Source: Pokkaliibacter sp046614695 (GTDB lineage Bacteria; Pseudomonadota; Gammaproteobacteria; Pseudomonadales; Balneatricaceae). Taken from it: 64,000 bases of DNA. The position numbers were made by a program, and so were the translations under genes. Below are positions 25,365 through 34,063 of this stretch, in pieces; the stretch's first letter is position 1, and each line of letters begins with the position of its first letter. Below the pieces are notes generated by a model that saw only the letters and a list, made by a program, of their open reading frames with translations, searched no databases and had not been told where the DNA came from. The stretch is from NCBI RefSeq assembly GCF_046614695.1, contig NZ_JBKKHQ010000015.1:62001-126000 (forward strand), given 5' to 3'.

Positions 25365-25715
25365 TTACTTCAAAATAGGTGCATCAAAGTTGGCTGGCTC
25401 ATCGGAGTAGACGCAAACGTTATTCTTGGCAACCAGACCATCATCCGCCACGCACTGGTTTTCAAAGAAGCTGACAATTTCCTTGCGCTGGCAATGTGCT
25501 TCAAACGCGGCGGTATTTGCCCAGACTTCATGAAAAACGATAGGAAAGCTTTCGCCGTTGGCAAAGGGGCTTTCTACCTGTCGGGTAACGCGATAGCTAA
25601 TGCAGCCATCTTCGCGCAGTGTGTTGGGCTCAAGGGCCTGAAGAATGGCAAAAAGCTCTTCCTGCTTACCTTCCTTTGGCTGGAACTGAGCGACGCAATA
25701 AACTTTGCTGGACAT
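25365..25715 (-). CDS. Antibiotic biosynthesis monooxygenase (ABM)-domain protein
   Basis: The 116-residue protein is a single ABM/dimeric alpha-beta barrel domain: KVYCVAQFQPKEGKQEELFAI at the start, EDGCISYRVTRQ, then FHEVWANTAAFEAHCQ. Proteins like E. coli YgiN oxidise quinol-like compounds, but many small ABM proteins have unknown substrates. The ATG follows AAGGATAAAAC. It lies downstream of eda on the same strand, with a terminator between the two. Confidence 0.83.
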   Translation of the reverse strand: MSSKVYCVAQFQPKEGKQEELFAILQALEPNTLREDGCISYRVTRQVESPFANGESFPIVFHEVWANTAAFEAHCQRKEIVSFFENQCVADDGLVAKNNVCVYSDEPANFDAPILK

Positions 25716-25750
25716 GTTTTATCCTTGGTCAGGGTATCTCTGTAACAACA

Positions 25751-25776
25751 AAAAAGGTGGCATAGGCCACCTTTTT
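25751..25776. terminator. Terminator after eda
   Basis: The stem GGTGGC/GCCACC with loop ATAG is flanked by A5 and T5, so it works on both strands. It ends the zwf-pgl-eda unit on the minus strand. Confidence 0.9.
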
Positions 25777-25801
25777 GTATTTCATAAGCACGAAAAAGTC
25801 T

Positions 25802-26455
25802 TCAGCCTTTCAATGTCTGCATGGTTTCACGAGTGATTTGAGTAATGCGTGCCCAGTCACCCGATTCAACGGCATCAGTTGGTACAACCCAGCTGCCGCC
25901 CACTGCCATAATGTTGGGTTGTTTCAGGTATTCCTGATAGTTCTTAAGGCCGATTCCGCCGGTAGGGCAGAAGCGAACTTGTGAGAACGGCCCTTGCAGA
26001 GATTTTATAAAGGGCAGTCCGCCCGCCGCTTCGGCAGGGAAGAACTTGAAGCGATCGTAGCCTTCATCCAACCCGTTAATAATCTCTGAGACACTGGCAA
26101 TGCCGGGCAGCAAAACGGTATTGCGCGCCTTGGCGTCTTTTAGCAGCTTCACTGAAGCACCAGGAGTGACGACGAACTCGGCGCCAGCTTCCATTACGGC
26201 ATCCAGTTGCTGTGCATTAATTACGGTGCCTGCACCAACGGTAACGCCTTCCAGCTCTTTACGAGCCAGCGCGATAGCTTCAATGGCTGCATCAGAGCGC
26301 AGGGTGATTTCCAGCACAGTGATGCCGCCTTCTTTCAGCGCGCGAGCCAGCGGCAGGATCTCCTCTGCCTTGTTGACCACGATTACCGGGACAATGGGAT
26401 TACTGGCGCACAGGGCGTCAATTTTCTGGCTGATACTGGAAGACGTCATAGTCAT
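25802..26455 (-). CDS. eda: KDPG aldolase
   Basis: The enzyme splits 2-keto-3-deoxy-6-phosphogluconate into pyruvate and glyceraldehyde 3-phosphate, the last step of the Entner-Doudoroff pathway. The Schiff-base lysine is in DRFKFFPAEAAGG, the catalytic glutamate in VLEITLRSDAA near residue 49, and the phosphate loop is CPTGGIGLKNY. The length of 217 residues is usual. The ATG follows AGGAACCA. It is the third gene of a zwf-pgl-eda operon. The dehydratase gene edd is not in this window. Confidence 0.95.
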   Translation of the reverse strand: MTMTSSSISQKIDALCASNPIVPVIVVNKAEEILPLARALKEGGITVLEITLRSDAAIEAIALARKELEGVTVGAGTVINAQQLDAVMEAGAEFVVTPGASVKLLKDAKARNTVLLPGIASVSEIINGLDEGYDRFKFFPAEAAGGLPFIKSLQGPFSQVRFCPTGGIGLKNYQEYLKQPNIMAVGGSWVVPTDAVESGDWARITQITRETMQTLKG

Positions 26456-26488
26456 TGGTTCCTGTAGTGATACTTCAATAATGGCCGC

Positions 26489-27184
26489 TTAGGGGCACCA
26501 GAAGATTTCCAGCTGGGGAAGATCCAGGAATGCCCGAATTGGCATTGCCATTACATCATTGTCAGAAAGTGCACGTTCCAGAGTGGCGAGCTTGTCCTCG
26601 CCCTGGATATGCAGGTACAGCGCGTTGGCGCTTTGAATATAGGCACGGCTCAGCGTCAGGCGCAGATGAGGCGCCTCTGGCGGCTGCACAAACAGGCAGC
26701 GCTCGGTCTGATTCAGATCCATCGCTTCTGGCAGCGTGCTGGCTTCGGGGAAGAGGGACGCGGTATGTCCATCGTTACCCATGCCCAGTACGCCCGCATC
26801 CAGTGCCGCAGGAAAAGCAGCCACATCGGCGCGAATCTCGGCCAGTGCTTCGCTCTGCTCACCTTCGCGGAACATCGGTACAAAGCGTGCCGCCGCGGCA
26901 TTGCTTTGCAGAAGGTTGGCCTTTACCAGTGCACCATTACTGTCTTTATGAGACTCAGGTACCCAGCGCTCATCAATCAGCGTCACGCTTGTCTGGCTCC
27001 AGTTCAGCTCAATGTTAGAGAGCTTCTGGAAGAACAGCGTTGGGGTGCGCCCGCCGGATACTGCCAGCGTGGGCTTTTCGCTTTTACCCAAGTCAGTGGC
27101 AATGCGGCTGCTGAGTGCACTGGCCAGGGCGTCGGCGTTATCAAAGGCGTTAAAGCGCCCGTTAAAATGCTCAGCTATCTTCAT
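26489..27184 (-). CDS. pgl: 6-Phosphogluconolactonase
   Basis: The enzyme hydrolyses 6-phosphogluconolactone to 6-phosphogluconate. The DevB-type signature is clear: LAVSGGRTPTLFFQKLS near residue 43, VTLIDERWVPESHKDSN near 70 and LGMGNDGHTASLFPEA near 134. The chosen ATG at 27184 has GGAAGAAG upstream and lies inside the end of zwf, overlapping it by 14 bases, so the two are probably translationally coupled. The length of 231 residues is typical. Confidence 0.95.
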   Translation of the reverse strand: MKIAEHFNGRFNAFDNADALASALSSRIATDLGKSEKPTLAVSGGRTPTLFFQKLSNIELNWSQTSVTLIDERWVPESHKDSNGALVKANLLQSNAAAARFVPMFREGEQSEALAEIRADVAAFPAALDAGVLGMGNDGHTASLFPEASTLPEAMDLNQTERCLFVQPPEAPHLRLTLSRAYIQSANALYLHIQGEDKLATLERALSDNDVMAMPIRAFLDLPQLEIFWCP

Positions 27185-28646
27185 TCCAGCTTCTTCCATC
27201 TCGGCTGATTAGGGCAATCGAGGACACAGGGCCCCAGCTACCGGCCTGGTATTTCTTGGGTGGTTCATTGGACTGATCCCAGGCATCGATGATCTGATCG
27301 ACCCAGCGCCATGCGTACTCGACCTCGTCACGACGTACAAACAGGGACTGATTTCCCATCATGACTTCAAGCAGCAAACGCTCGTAAGCATCCGGAGTAC
27401 GGTCTTGTTTGAAGGCTTCAGAGAAGTTGATATCCAGTGGTCCGCTGCGAAGACGCATGCCTTTGTCCAGACCCTGATCCTTGGTCGCAATTTGCAGACT
27501 GATGCCTTCGTCTGGCTGCAGGCGCAGAACCAGCTTGTTGGCTGCCAGATTGCGCTGGTCAGGAGCGAAGATATAGTGCGGCTGCTGTTTGAACTGCACG
27601 ATGATCTCTGACACCTTGCTTGGAAGGCGCTTGCCTGTGCGCAGGTAGAAGGGAACACCGGCCCAGCGCCAGTTACTGATTTCAGCTTTGATGGCCACAA
27701 AGGTTTCGGTGTGGGACTCAAGGTTAGCGCCGTCCTCTTCCAGATAACCCGGAACCGGCTTGCCTTGGTGATTACCCGCAACATATTGGCCGCGCACGGC
27801 GTGAGTGTTGATCGTCTCGGTGGTGATAGGCTTCAGGGCGCGAAGGACTTTCAGCTTCTCATCACGAATCGCATCGGCAGAGAGATCAAAGGGTGGGTCC
27901 ATCGCCAGCAGGCAGAGCAGCTGTAGCAGGTGGTTTTGCACCATGTCTCGCATCTGGCCGGACTTGTCATAGTAGCTCCAGCGACCTTCAACACCGACTT
28001 CTTCTGCAACCGTAATCTGCACGTGATCGATGTGGTTCTGATTCCATTGGGAGCCAAAAAGGTTATTGGCAAAACGAAGCGCTATCAGGTTCTGAACAGT
28101 TTCTTTGCCAAGGTAGTGGTCGATACGGTAGGTCTGTTCTTCTCCGAAGTGGGCCGCAACGACATCATTGATTTCCTGTGAGGAAGCAAGGTCTTTACCC
28201 AGAGGCTTTTCAAGAACAACGCGGTTGGGCGACTTGTTCAGTCCGACTTTGTCGAGGTTGGAACAGATATCCCCAAACACGCTGGGGGGGGTCGCCATAT
28301 AGGCGATCATGGGTTTATCGTCGCCCTTGAGTTTTTCAGCCAGCTTTTCATAGCCGCTGATTTCCGTCATGTCGATCGTGACGTAGGACAGACGTTTGAG
28401 GAATCGCTCCAGAACGTTCTTTTTCAGTTCTTTGGCTTTAATGAAGCGTTCCAGGTTTTCTTTGGCGACGTCGATAAAACCAGCGTCGTCCATCTCCTGT
28501 CGGGCGATACCAATGATGCGGGTGTCATCATGAATCAGTCCGGCATCATCAAGAAAGTAGAGGGCTTTTAGCAATTTGCGACGGGATAAATCCCCCAGCG
28601 CACCAAAAAGCGCCAGGTTACAGGCGTGTTGACTATTCACTGACAT
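27171..28646 (-). CDS. zwf: Glucose-6-phosphate 1-dehydrogenase
   Basis: The enzyme oxidises glucose 6-phosphate with NADP (or NAD), opening the pentose phosphate and Entner-Doudoroff routes. The nucleotide-binding motif is FGALGDLSRRKLLKALY near residue 13, with Leu where Ser is common. The active site is RIDHYLGKETVQNLIALRFAN near 175, and the substrate site has VLEKPLGKDL near 147. The ATG at 28646 gives 491 residues, matching E. coli; a longer frame to 28709 is not supported. It is the first gene of the operon and divergent from hexR. Confidence 0.96.
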   Translation of the reverse strand: MSVNSQHACNLALFGALGDLSRRKLLKALYFLDDAGLIHDDTRIIGIARQEMDDAGFIDVAKENLERFIKAKELKKNVLERFLKRLSYVTIDMTEISGYEKLAEKLKGDDKPMIAYMATPPSVFGDICSNLDKVGLNKSPNRVVLEKPLGKDLASSQEINDVVAAHFGEEQTYRIDHYLGKETVQNLIALRFANNLFGSQWNQNHIDHVQITVAEEVGVEGRWSYYDKSGQMRDMVQNHLLQLLCLLAMDPPFDLSADAIRDEKLKVLRALKPITTETINTHAVRGQYVAGNHQGKPVPGYLEEDGANLESHTETFVAIKAEISNWRWAGVPFYLRTGKRLPSKVSEIIVQFKQQPHYIFAPDQRNLAANKLVLRLQPDEGISLQIATKDQGLDKGMRLRSGPLDINFSEAFKQDRTPDAYERLLLEVMMGNQSLFVRRDEVEYAWRWVDQIIDAWDQSNEPPKKYQAGSWGPVSSIALISRDGRSWNEDS

Positions 28647-28989
28647 AAGGCACCAAGTAGTAATTTTTAGCGTATGTTGGGCTTTTAATCGTATCCCAAG
28701 CCTGAGCATGTCCCATAAGTTAGTAATCTTACTAAATTAATGAGGGAAAACCAGACCTTAGGCTCCAGTCATGTGGTCATACTGATACTGAACCAGTATT
28801 ATGCTGATACTTTTTATGCCTGAGTTGGTAAGTCGGCATAAAAAAATGTTTTTATCTGCGCACTTGTTTGACAGGTTGCAGTAGTATTTCTTCCTGTCCG
28901 ACGCATCGGGCATCTCTATACAGTTTGATCGCGCATGAGGCACGTAACGTCCTTGTGGTGTGACTTCAAGGCTCAGGTACTTTTACACC
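28647..28989. promoter_or_regulatory. zwf-hexR divergent control region
   Basis: The gap carries three dyads. TTAGTAA-TC-TTACTAA at 28720-28735 lies 74 bases upstream of zwf and resembles HexR operators of Pseudomonas (TTGT-N7/8-ACAA) and Shewanella. ATACTG-AAC-CAGTAT lies at 28785-28799. An AT-rich repeat TTTTTATGCC/GGCATAAAAA lies at 28811-28820 and 28835-28844. HexR control by KDPG is established in relatives; the site assignment here is inference. Confidence 0.55.
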
Positions 28990-29862
28990 ATGCAAAGTAA
29001 CGGTTTTTCCAATTTGCTCGAAGCAATCCGTGCCCGATTGGATACGCTGAATCGCTCCGAGCGTAAAGTGGCTGAGGTGATCCTGAAAGATCCTCAGACT
29101 GCGACTCGCGCCAGTATTGCAGCGCTGGCTCAAAGTGCCGGTGTGAGTGAGCCAACAGTTAACCGCTTCTGCCGCAGTTTTAGTGCCCGCGGCTTTCCTG
29201 ACTTCAAGCTGCAGCTGGCGCAAAGTCTGGCCAGCGGAACCCCCTATGTGGGGCAGAATGTAGAAGCTGAAGATGGCCCTGAAGAATATGTACATAAAAT
29301 CTTTGCGGCGACCGCCCAGGCGCTTGAGCATACCCGTCAGCGTCTTGATCCGACACTGATCAACCGTGCCGTCGATTTTCTGATTCAGGCCAAGCAAATT
29401 ATTTTCTTTGGCCTCGGGGCTTCTGGCCCGGTGGCTTTTGATGCCCAGCACAAGTTCTTTCGTTTTAACATTCCTGTTGCCGCCTACGATGATGTGTTGA
29501 TGATGCGTATGGTGTCTTCGGCGGCGCAGCGCGGCGACACTATTGTGATCATTTCTTATACTGGCCGAACCCGTGAGCTGGTAGAAGTGGCTCAGATTGC
29601 CCGTGAGAGCGGTGCCACTGTATTGGGTATCACCACACCTTCCTCACCGCTGGCGAAGGAATGTACGCTGTCCTTGCCTGTTTCACCGGATGAAAATACG
29701 GATATCTATATGCCGATGAGCTCGCGAATCGTTCATCTGGCCATGCTGGATGTGCTTTCTACCGGTGTGATTTTGCGTCGCGGCACCGATTTCCATGGTC
29801 ATCTCAAGAAAATCAAAGACAGTCTGAAAGAGACACGCTATCCCTCAGATGAGGGTAGCTGA
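28990..29862 (+). CDS. hexR: HexR transcription regulator of glucose metabolism
   Basis: This RpiR-family regulator has an N-terminal helix-turn-helix (about residues 1-77, with AALAQSAGVSEPTVNRFCR) and a C-terminal SIS sugar-phosphate domain (about 120-260, with IIFFGLGASGPVAFDAQHKF and IISYTGRTRELVEVA). In relatives it represses zwf-pgl-eda until KDPG binds. Divergence from zwf is the standard layout. The ATG at 28990 gives 290 residues and the usual N-terminus; an ATG at 28960 would add ten residues. A strong terminator follows. Confidence 0.94.
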   Translation: MQSNGFSNLLEAIRARLDTLNRSERKVAEVILKDPQTATRASIAALAQSAGVSEPTVNRFCRSFSARGFPDFKLQLAQSLASGTPYVGQNVEAEDGPEEYVHKIFAATAQALEHTRQRLDPTLINRAVDFLIQAKQIIFFGLGASGPVAFDAQHKFFRFNIPVAAYDDVLMMRMVSSAAQRGDTIVIISYTGRTRELVEVAQIARESGATVLGITTPSSPLAKECTLSLPVSPDENTDIYMPMSSRIVHLAMLDVLSTGVILRRGTDFHGHLKKIKDSLKETRYPSDEGS

Positions 29863-29910
29863 GGTTCTAACACTGGATCTCTGTTGCGTCCTCTTTAACT
29901 GACTGATCGT

Positions 29911-29940
29911 CGAGCCGCTTTTGCGGCTCGTTTCGTTTTT
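29911..29940 (+). terminator. Terminator after hexR
   Basis: The stem CGAGCCGC/GCGGCTCG with loop TTTT is followed by TTTCGTTTTT. Confidence 0.92.
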
Positions 29941-29963
29941 GCAGGCTGCTTGCCTGAACATGT

Positions 29964-31325
29964 TCAGTCTGCTGAGGTATGTTCTTTGCCGCCCGGTTTG
30001 AAGTCAGCAGGTTCAAGCTCATGCTTGGAAAGTAGTTTGTAGAAATCGGTTCGGTTACGGCCGGCTAACTTCGCTGCCTGACTTGCAGAGCCCTCTGTCA
30101 GCTTAAGTACTTTAATCAGATAGTTTCGCTCAAACTGAGAGCGAGCCTCTATAAAGGAGGGGAAAGCCTCTGTCTGAGAGGTGAGTGCCTGAGCCACCAA
30201 GCCTTCAGTGATGATGGGAGTGCTGGTCAGCGCCACACATTGCTCGACGACGTTCACCAGTTGGCGCACATTTCCCGGCCAAGAGGCTGCACTTAACATC
30301 GCCATCGCCTGTGTGGAAAAGCCCTTAACATAATTACGGGTGCCGGTTGCGGCGCGAGTCAGTAAGAACTTGGCCAGTAAGGGAATATCTTCCGCGCGCT
30401 CTTTAAGAGTAGGGAGGCGCAGGTTGACGACGTTCAGCCGATAGAACAAATCTTCCCTGAACTCTTTATCATCAATAGCCGCTTGCAGGTCACGATGAGT
30501 CGCTGAAACGATACGAACATCAATATCTATCGCCTTGGTACTGCCTAGTGGTCGAATCTGGCGCTCTTGTAATGCTCGCAACAGCTTGACCTGCAGGGCG
30601 TAAGGCATATCACCAATTTCATCCAGAAACAGTGTGCCCCCGTGAGCCGCTTTGAACAGGCCTTCATGTTGGGTAATCGCACCAGTAAAAGCCCCTTTGA
30701 CATGGCCGAACAGTTCAGATTCCAGGAGTTGTTCAGGGAGCGCGCCACAGTTAATGGCAATAAAGGGTTTATCCCGTCGCGGGCTGGCCAGGTGAAGCGC
30801 CTGTGCCAGCAGCTCCTTACCTGTTCCACTGGCTCCACTGATTAAAACACTGACTTCAGCTTCTGCCACTCGCCGCGCCTGATCCAGAACGCCTTCCATT
30901 AACGGGCTTTGAGTAATGATCGCCTCTCGCCAGCTCTCACCTGACTGTGCCCCTGTGTAATGGCTGCAGGCATCTTTCAAAGTCGCCAACAGGGCATCCT
31001 TGTCGATGGGTTTGGTAAGAAAGCTGAAGACACCCTGCTGGGTAGCGGCAACTGCCTCAGGAATAGAACCGTGGGCGGTGAGCAGAATCACCGGCAGGGC
31101 AGGGTGCTGGGACTGGATGTGGCCAAACAGGGTCAGGCCATCCATCTCGTCCATGCGCAAGTCAGAGATCACAGCGTGGGGTTGGTGCTGATTAATTAAC
31201 CCCAATGCCTTGGAGGGATTTTCTGTGGAGACCACTTCATATCCATTAGCGGTGAGGCGCATGGTCAGCAGCGTCAACAAGCTGGGATCATCGTCAACCA
31301 GAAGAACAGTACGGCTTTGAGTCAT
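29964..31325 (-). CDS. glrR: Sigma-54-dependent response regulator
   Basis: The protein is the response regulator of the GlrK/GlrR (QseE/QseF) system. A receiver domain (1-120) has the phosphate acceptor in VISDLRMDEMDG. An AAA+ sigma-54 activator domain follows (about 135-370) with GASGTGKELLAQAL (a variant of the usual GESGTGKE), the GAFTGA loop and GGTLFLDEIGDM. A C-terminal Fis-type helix-turn-helix has GSASQAAKLAGRNRTDFYKLL. In enterobacteria it activates the small RNA glmY and rpoE. It is the third gene of glrK-qseG-glrR, 15 bases after qseG. No sigma-54 promoter was recognised nearby. Confidence 0.92.
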   Translation of the reverse strand: MTQSRTVLLVDDDPSLLTLLTMRLTANGYEVVSTENPSKALGLINQHQPHAVISDLRMDEMDGLTLFGHIQSQHPALPVILLTAHGSIPEAVAATQQGVFSFLTKPIDKDALLATLKDACSHYTGAQSGESWREAIITQSPLMEGVLDQARRVAEAEVSVLISGASGTGKELLAQALHLASPRRDKPFIAINCGALPEQLLESELFGHVKGAFTGAITQHEGLFKAAHGGTLFLDEIGDMPYALQVKLLRALQERQIRPLGSTKAIDIDVRIVSATHRDLQAAIDDKEFREDLFYRLNVVNLRLPTLKERAEDIPLLAKFLLTRAATGTRNYVKGFSTQAMAMLSAASWPGNVRQLVNVVEQCVALTSTPIITEGLVAQALTSQTEAFPSFIEARSQFERNYLIKVLKLTEGSASQAAKLAGRNRTDFYKLLSKHELEPADFKPGGKEHTSAD

Positions 31326-31340
31326 AACTTACTAAGGTTC

Positions 31341-31904
31341 TCAGGGTTTTGCGGGGGCAATATCTTCTGCGGGTGCCAATTGCTGCTCAATGGCGGTCAG
31401 GGCATCAATTTTTCCTTGCAGCTCGGCGATCTTGGCTTCCTGATCTTTGGTACTGGAGTGGGCGTCCTGAATCAGTTTTATCAGCCCGAGTTGCTGCTGG
31501 TTGGACTCCTGCAGAATCACCAGTAAGTCTCGGTCATTGCCACGCAAGTCAGAGGGTAGTTGCTTCATTAGGTCATTGACCCGGCGACGCTGCTCTAACG
31601 TGGCATCGCTTGAGGTATAAGCCAATACTTTCAGCACCGGGTCAGGCCAGCCTGACTTGCCTTGCTGTTTGATCCAACGCTCTTTTTTAACGTAATTCAT
31701 AGGATCAACCTGGCGCTGAAGCTTCACCATGTTCTGAAGCTCGTAAGCATCGCAGGCGTCGGAGCCGGGAGTCAGATTGTGTTCGGAACAGACGGCGGCG
31801 CTGGCGCCAGTGCCGGGCTTGGTCATCTTGCTTTGCAGGGCGCCACAGCCAGCCAGTGAGAGAGCGAGAGTGACAAACGACAGACGGTATAAAAGCGAGT
31901 TCAT
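31341..31904 (-). CDS. qseG: Outer-membrane lipoprotein QseG (YfhG)
   Basis: This 187-residue lipoprotein has a signal ending in LSLAGC. In E. coli QseG interacts with the sensor GlrK/QseE from the outer membrane. The mature part has two cysteines in a VCSEHN...SDACDAYELQ segment and a C-terminal predicted coiled coil (STKDQEAKIAELQGKIDAL). It lies between glrK and glrR with gaps of only 5 and 15 bases. The assignment rests mainly on position and on the coiled-coil lipoprotein layout, since sequence conservation of QseG is moderate. Confidence 0.82.
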   Translation of the reverse strand: MNSLLYRLSFVTLALSLAGCGALQSKMTKPGTGASAAVCSEHNLTPGSDACDAYELQNMVKLQRQVDPMNYVKKERWIKQQGKSGWPDPVLKVLAYTSSDATLEQRRRVNDLMKQLPSDLRGNDRDLLVILQESNQQQLGLIKLIQDAHSSTKDQEAKIAELQGKIDALTAIEQQLAPAEDIAPAKP

Positions 31905-31909
31905 GGAGC

Positions 31910-33394
31910 TCAGGCATCCTGTTGGTGCGCCACATAGGCGCTAACTGCCGCAGAGTCGCTCGTATGAGGAAGCTCTACACGAAAGCATACATCAAACCCG
32001 TTTTTGGTCTGCAGGGTCAAGCTGCCCCCTTGGGCCTCAATGCAGTCACGGGCAACACTCAGGCCGATGCCAGAGCCTTTCAATGGCCCATGACGTCGTG
32101 CCTGTCCTTGATAGAAAGGCTCGAAGATACGGGCTTTGTCAGTATCGCTAATGGGCTGCCCGGTGTTGGCGATATCGATTATCAGGTGGTTGCGTTTCTC
32201 GCTCCATTCGATAAGAAGCTTGCCATCGTCCTTGCCATAGTGAACGGCATTAGAGATCAGGTTATCCAGACAGCGGCGCAGTTTGTGCTCATCGGCGTTC
32301 CAGCTTTCCGGGCCAGCAACCTGCTCGCAATGAATGACCTTTTGGTTCATGGTCAGTTGGTAGCGAGCCAGTAAGTCGTCAAAAAGTTTGGGTATCGCCA
32401 CGCTAGACATTGAGGTTGGCAGGCTTTGGTGAAGCATGTTGTAGTCCAGCAGCTGCTCGATAAGCTGTTGCAATTGCTGGCTGTTACTTTGCATCAGCCC
32501 AACCACCTCCTGTTGATTATCATTGAGAGGGCCTAATACGCCTTCTGCCAGTAAATCGGTTCCCTCGCGCATGGAAGCAAGCGGCGTTTTCAGCTCATGT
32601 GACATATGACGAAGAAACTGCTTTTTCTGTTGATCCAGCGTGCTGAGCTGGCTGTCCAGCCAATGGAGCTTGCCTGCCAGGCGCGATAACTCGGCAGGGC
32701 CTCCGATAGGCTTGGAGGACAGTTGTTTGCCCTGTCCCAAGAGGGTGATCATTTTTTCGAGGCGACGAACAGGGCGGGTAATCACTAAACTCGCCAGAAC
32801 CATCAGTAGCAAGCTTGTCCCCATCAACACTGTTGCACTGATCAGGAGGCGATTTCGCTCATCTTCATTGAAGTGATTCAGCGCATCCAGCTGCTGGTTA
32901 ATCGCCGTGTCTGCACCTGCACGCATGGCTTCGGCCTGATCATTGATACGATCAAGTAAGGCGTTGAGTTCGGGCGTGGTGGCAGGAGTGTCCAGCATCA
33001 GTAAAGGGGGAAGCTGATCAAGGCTGATCATTAGCTGGTCAAACAGTGGTGCCAGCTCATGGACAGATTCTCGCTGAATCTGTAGCTGTTTTATAAAGCG
33101 CTGTCGTTGCTGGGTAAAAATGCTGAGTAGTTCATCCGTTTTTACCACCTGATACTGGCGCGCAGTCCTTTCAAGCTCAACAGAGAGAGAGACCAGTTGT
33201 TGGCCGCGTTGGGTTACCTGAAGTGCGCTCTGGCTGTATGCCTGCATCTGTGTTGATACGTGATCGAGAGCAAGCGTGGTTTGGTAAATCAGGAAGAGCA
33301 AAGGCGCCATCACCACAAAGAAGCCCAGAAAAACCATCTGGAGAAGCGTTCGGGGACGCCAGTTATCGCGAGGTTGAGTGTTATCAGGCGGCAT
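31910..33394 (-). CDS. glrK: Sensor histidine kinase GlrK (QseE)
   Basis: This membrane sensor kinase partners GlrR. It has a cytoplasmic start, a first membrane helix (about residues 17-38), a periplasmic helical domain and a second helix near 178-200. A HAMP region follows, then the phosphorylation helix with FLRHMSHELKTPLASMREGTDLL. The catalytic ATPase domain has the N-box DNLISNAVHYGKD and the G-box GSGIGLSVARD. The GLLAEGVLG-type segment after the histidine is characteristic of GlrK. It is first in the operon. The stimulus is unknown; envelope stress or adrenergic-type signals are reported in enterobacteria. Confidence 0.92.
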   Translation of the reverse strand: MPPDNTQPRDNWRPRTLLQMVFLGFFVVMAPLLFLIYQTTLALDHVSTQMQAYSQSALQVTQRGQQLVSLSVELERTARQYQVVKTDELLSIFTQQRQRFIKQLQIQRESVHELAPLFDQLMISLDQLPPLLMLDTPATTPELNALLDRINDQAEAMRAGADTAINQQLDALNHFNEDERNRLLISATVLMGTSLLLMVLASLVITRPVRRLEKMITLLGQGKQLSSKPIGGPAELSRLAGKLHWLDSQLSTLDQQKKQFLRHMSHELKTPLASMREGTDLLAEGVLGPLNDNQQEVVGLMQSNSQQLQQLIEQLLDYNMLHQSLPTSMSSVAIPKLFDDLLARYQLTMNQKVIHCEQVAGPESWNADEHKLRRCLDNLISNAVHYGKDDGKLLIEWSEKRNHLIIDIANTGQPISDTDKARIFEPFYQGQARRHGPLKGSGIGLSVARDCIEAQGGSLTLQTKNGFDVCFRVELPHTSDSAAVSAYVAHQQDA

Positions 33395-33465
33395 TCAGGC
33401 GTTCCATGCAGAGAGGTCGCGGAGAATCAAAAAGGATTGTCTAGGGTAATGCCTGAGGCAGGAAA

Positions 33466-33493
33466 CACAACAGCCCTGAAGCGGGCTGTGTGC
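33466..33493 (-). terminator. Hairpin after the short EF-hand gene
   Basis: ACAGCCC/GGGCTGT with a six-base loop lies between the 70-residue EF-hand gene and glrK. The minus-strand tail is only weakly T-rich (TGTGTTTCC), so termination may be partial and glrK could receive read-through. Confidence 0.6.
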
Positions 33494-33514
33494 AAGAAGG
33501 CAAGGGGTGACGAT

Positions 33515-33727
33515 CTAGCCCTGAAAGCTGGCGAATTCTTCCGAGCTGAGTACACCGTCTTTATCGGTGTCCAACTGAGCGAACTGGAGACTAAGTGACT
33601 CGCTCACCTGGGCTTCCTGAACCGAGATGATACCGTTCTGGTCGGCATCGACCTGATAAAATGCTTCGCCGGCAAGTACGCTGCCTGAAACTAGAAGCAA
33701 TGGTAATGCAAAGGTTAATCGGCTCAT
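33515..33727 (-). CDS. Secreted two-EF-hand protein, 70 residues
   Basis: This small protein has a signal peptide cut after VSGSVLA-GE and two EF-hand loops, DADQNGIISVQEA and DTDKDGVLSSEEF. Both have Asp, Asp/Asn, Gly and a final Glu in calcium-ligand positions. It is probably a periplasmic calcium-binding protein of unknown role. The ATG follows GAGGGAGC. A hairpin (GGTGG/CCACC) and an intrinsic terminator lie in the leader just upstream, which suggests control by attenuation. It is upstream of glrK on the same strand. Confidence 0.8.
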   Translation of the reverse strand: MSRLTFALPLLLVSGSVLAGEAFYQVDADQNGIISVQEAQVSESLSLQFAQLDTDKDGVLSSEEFASFQG

Positions 33728-34063
33728 TTATGCTCCCTCGCCCTGGCAAGGTGGTGTATTCCACCTGTTCCTGAATAAAAAGTGAACTCATCCACATTGA
33801 GTTCGTCCCTGAGGATTACTTTCCTTGTTAGAACGAGGTTGCGAAGGGTTGGGCGCATGCGTCTTCCTTGCCAGACAGTGACTCCTTGTCGTTGTCTGGT
33901 TGCATCTATACACCAACCCCCGCAACCTGCTGGAGCGGAGGACTCCTCCGGGGAGAAAGAGCCTCCTGTCGCGCACTTTTGACATCCTGTCGTTGTCTGC
34001 CGGGGGGACAGACAGGGCAATCATCCATAATCACCCAAACTCAATTCTTTAAGCCTCATGAGC
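33728..34063 (-). ncRNA. Structured leader or small RNA candidate upstream of EF-hand gene
   Basis: On the minus strand this 336-base stretch holds a series of hairpins: CGGAGG/CCTCCG (33936-33950), CCAGACA/TGTCTGG (33871-33899), an intrinsic terminator (33774-33804) and GGTGG/CCACC (33750-33765). A 12-base direct repeat TGTCGTTGTCTG occurs at 33887 and 33988. It may be an attenuating leader of the 70-residue EF-hand gene, or a separate small RNA ending at the terminator. No protein frame here is convincing. Confidence 0.4.
33774..33804 (-). terminator. Minus-strand terminator within the EF-hand gene leader
   Basis: GAACTCA/TGAGTTC with a seven-base loop is followed on the minus strand by ACTTTTTATT. 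It stands about 50 bases before the start codon of the 70-residue EF-hand gene, where it can act as an attenuator or as the end of an upstream transcript. Confidence 0.7.

Noticed and set aside
33724..34020. Minus-strand open frame of 98 codons between the EF-hand genes
   Set aside because: No recognisable motif or signal; it coincides with a hairpin-rich region containing a terminator, and runs into the next gene in another frame.
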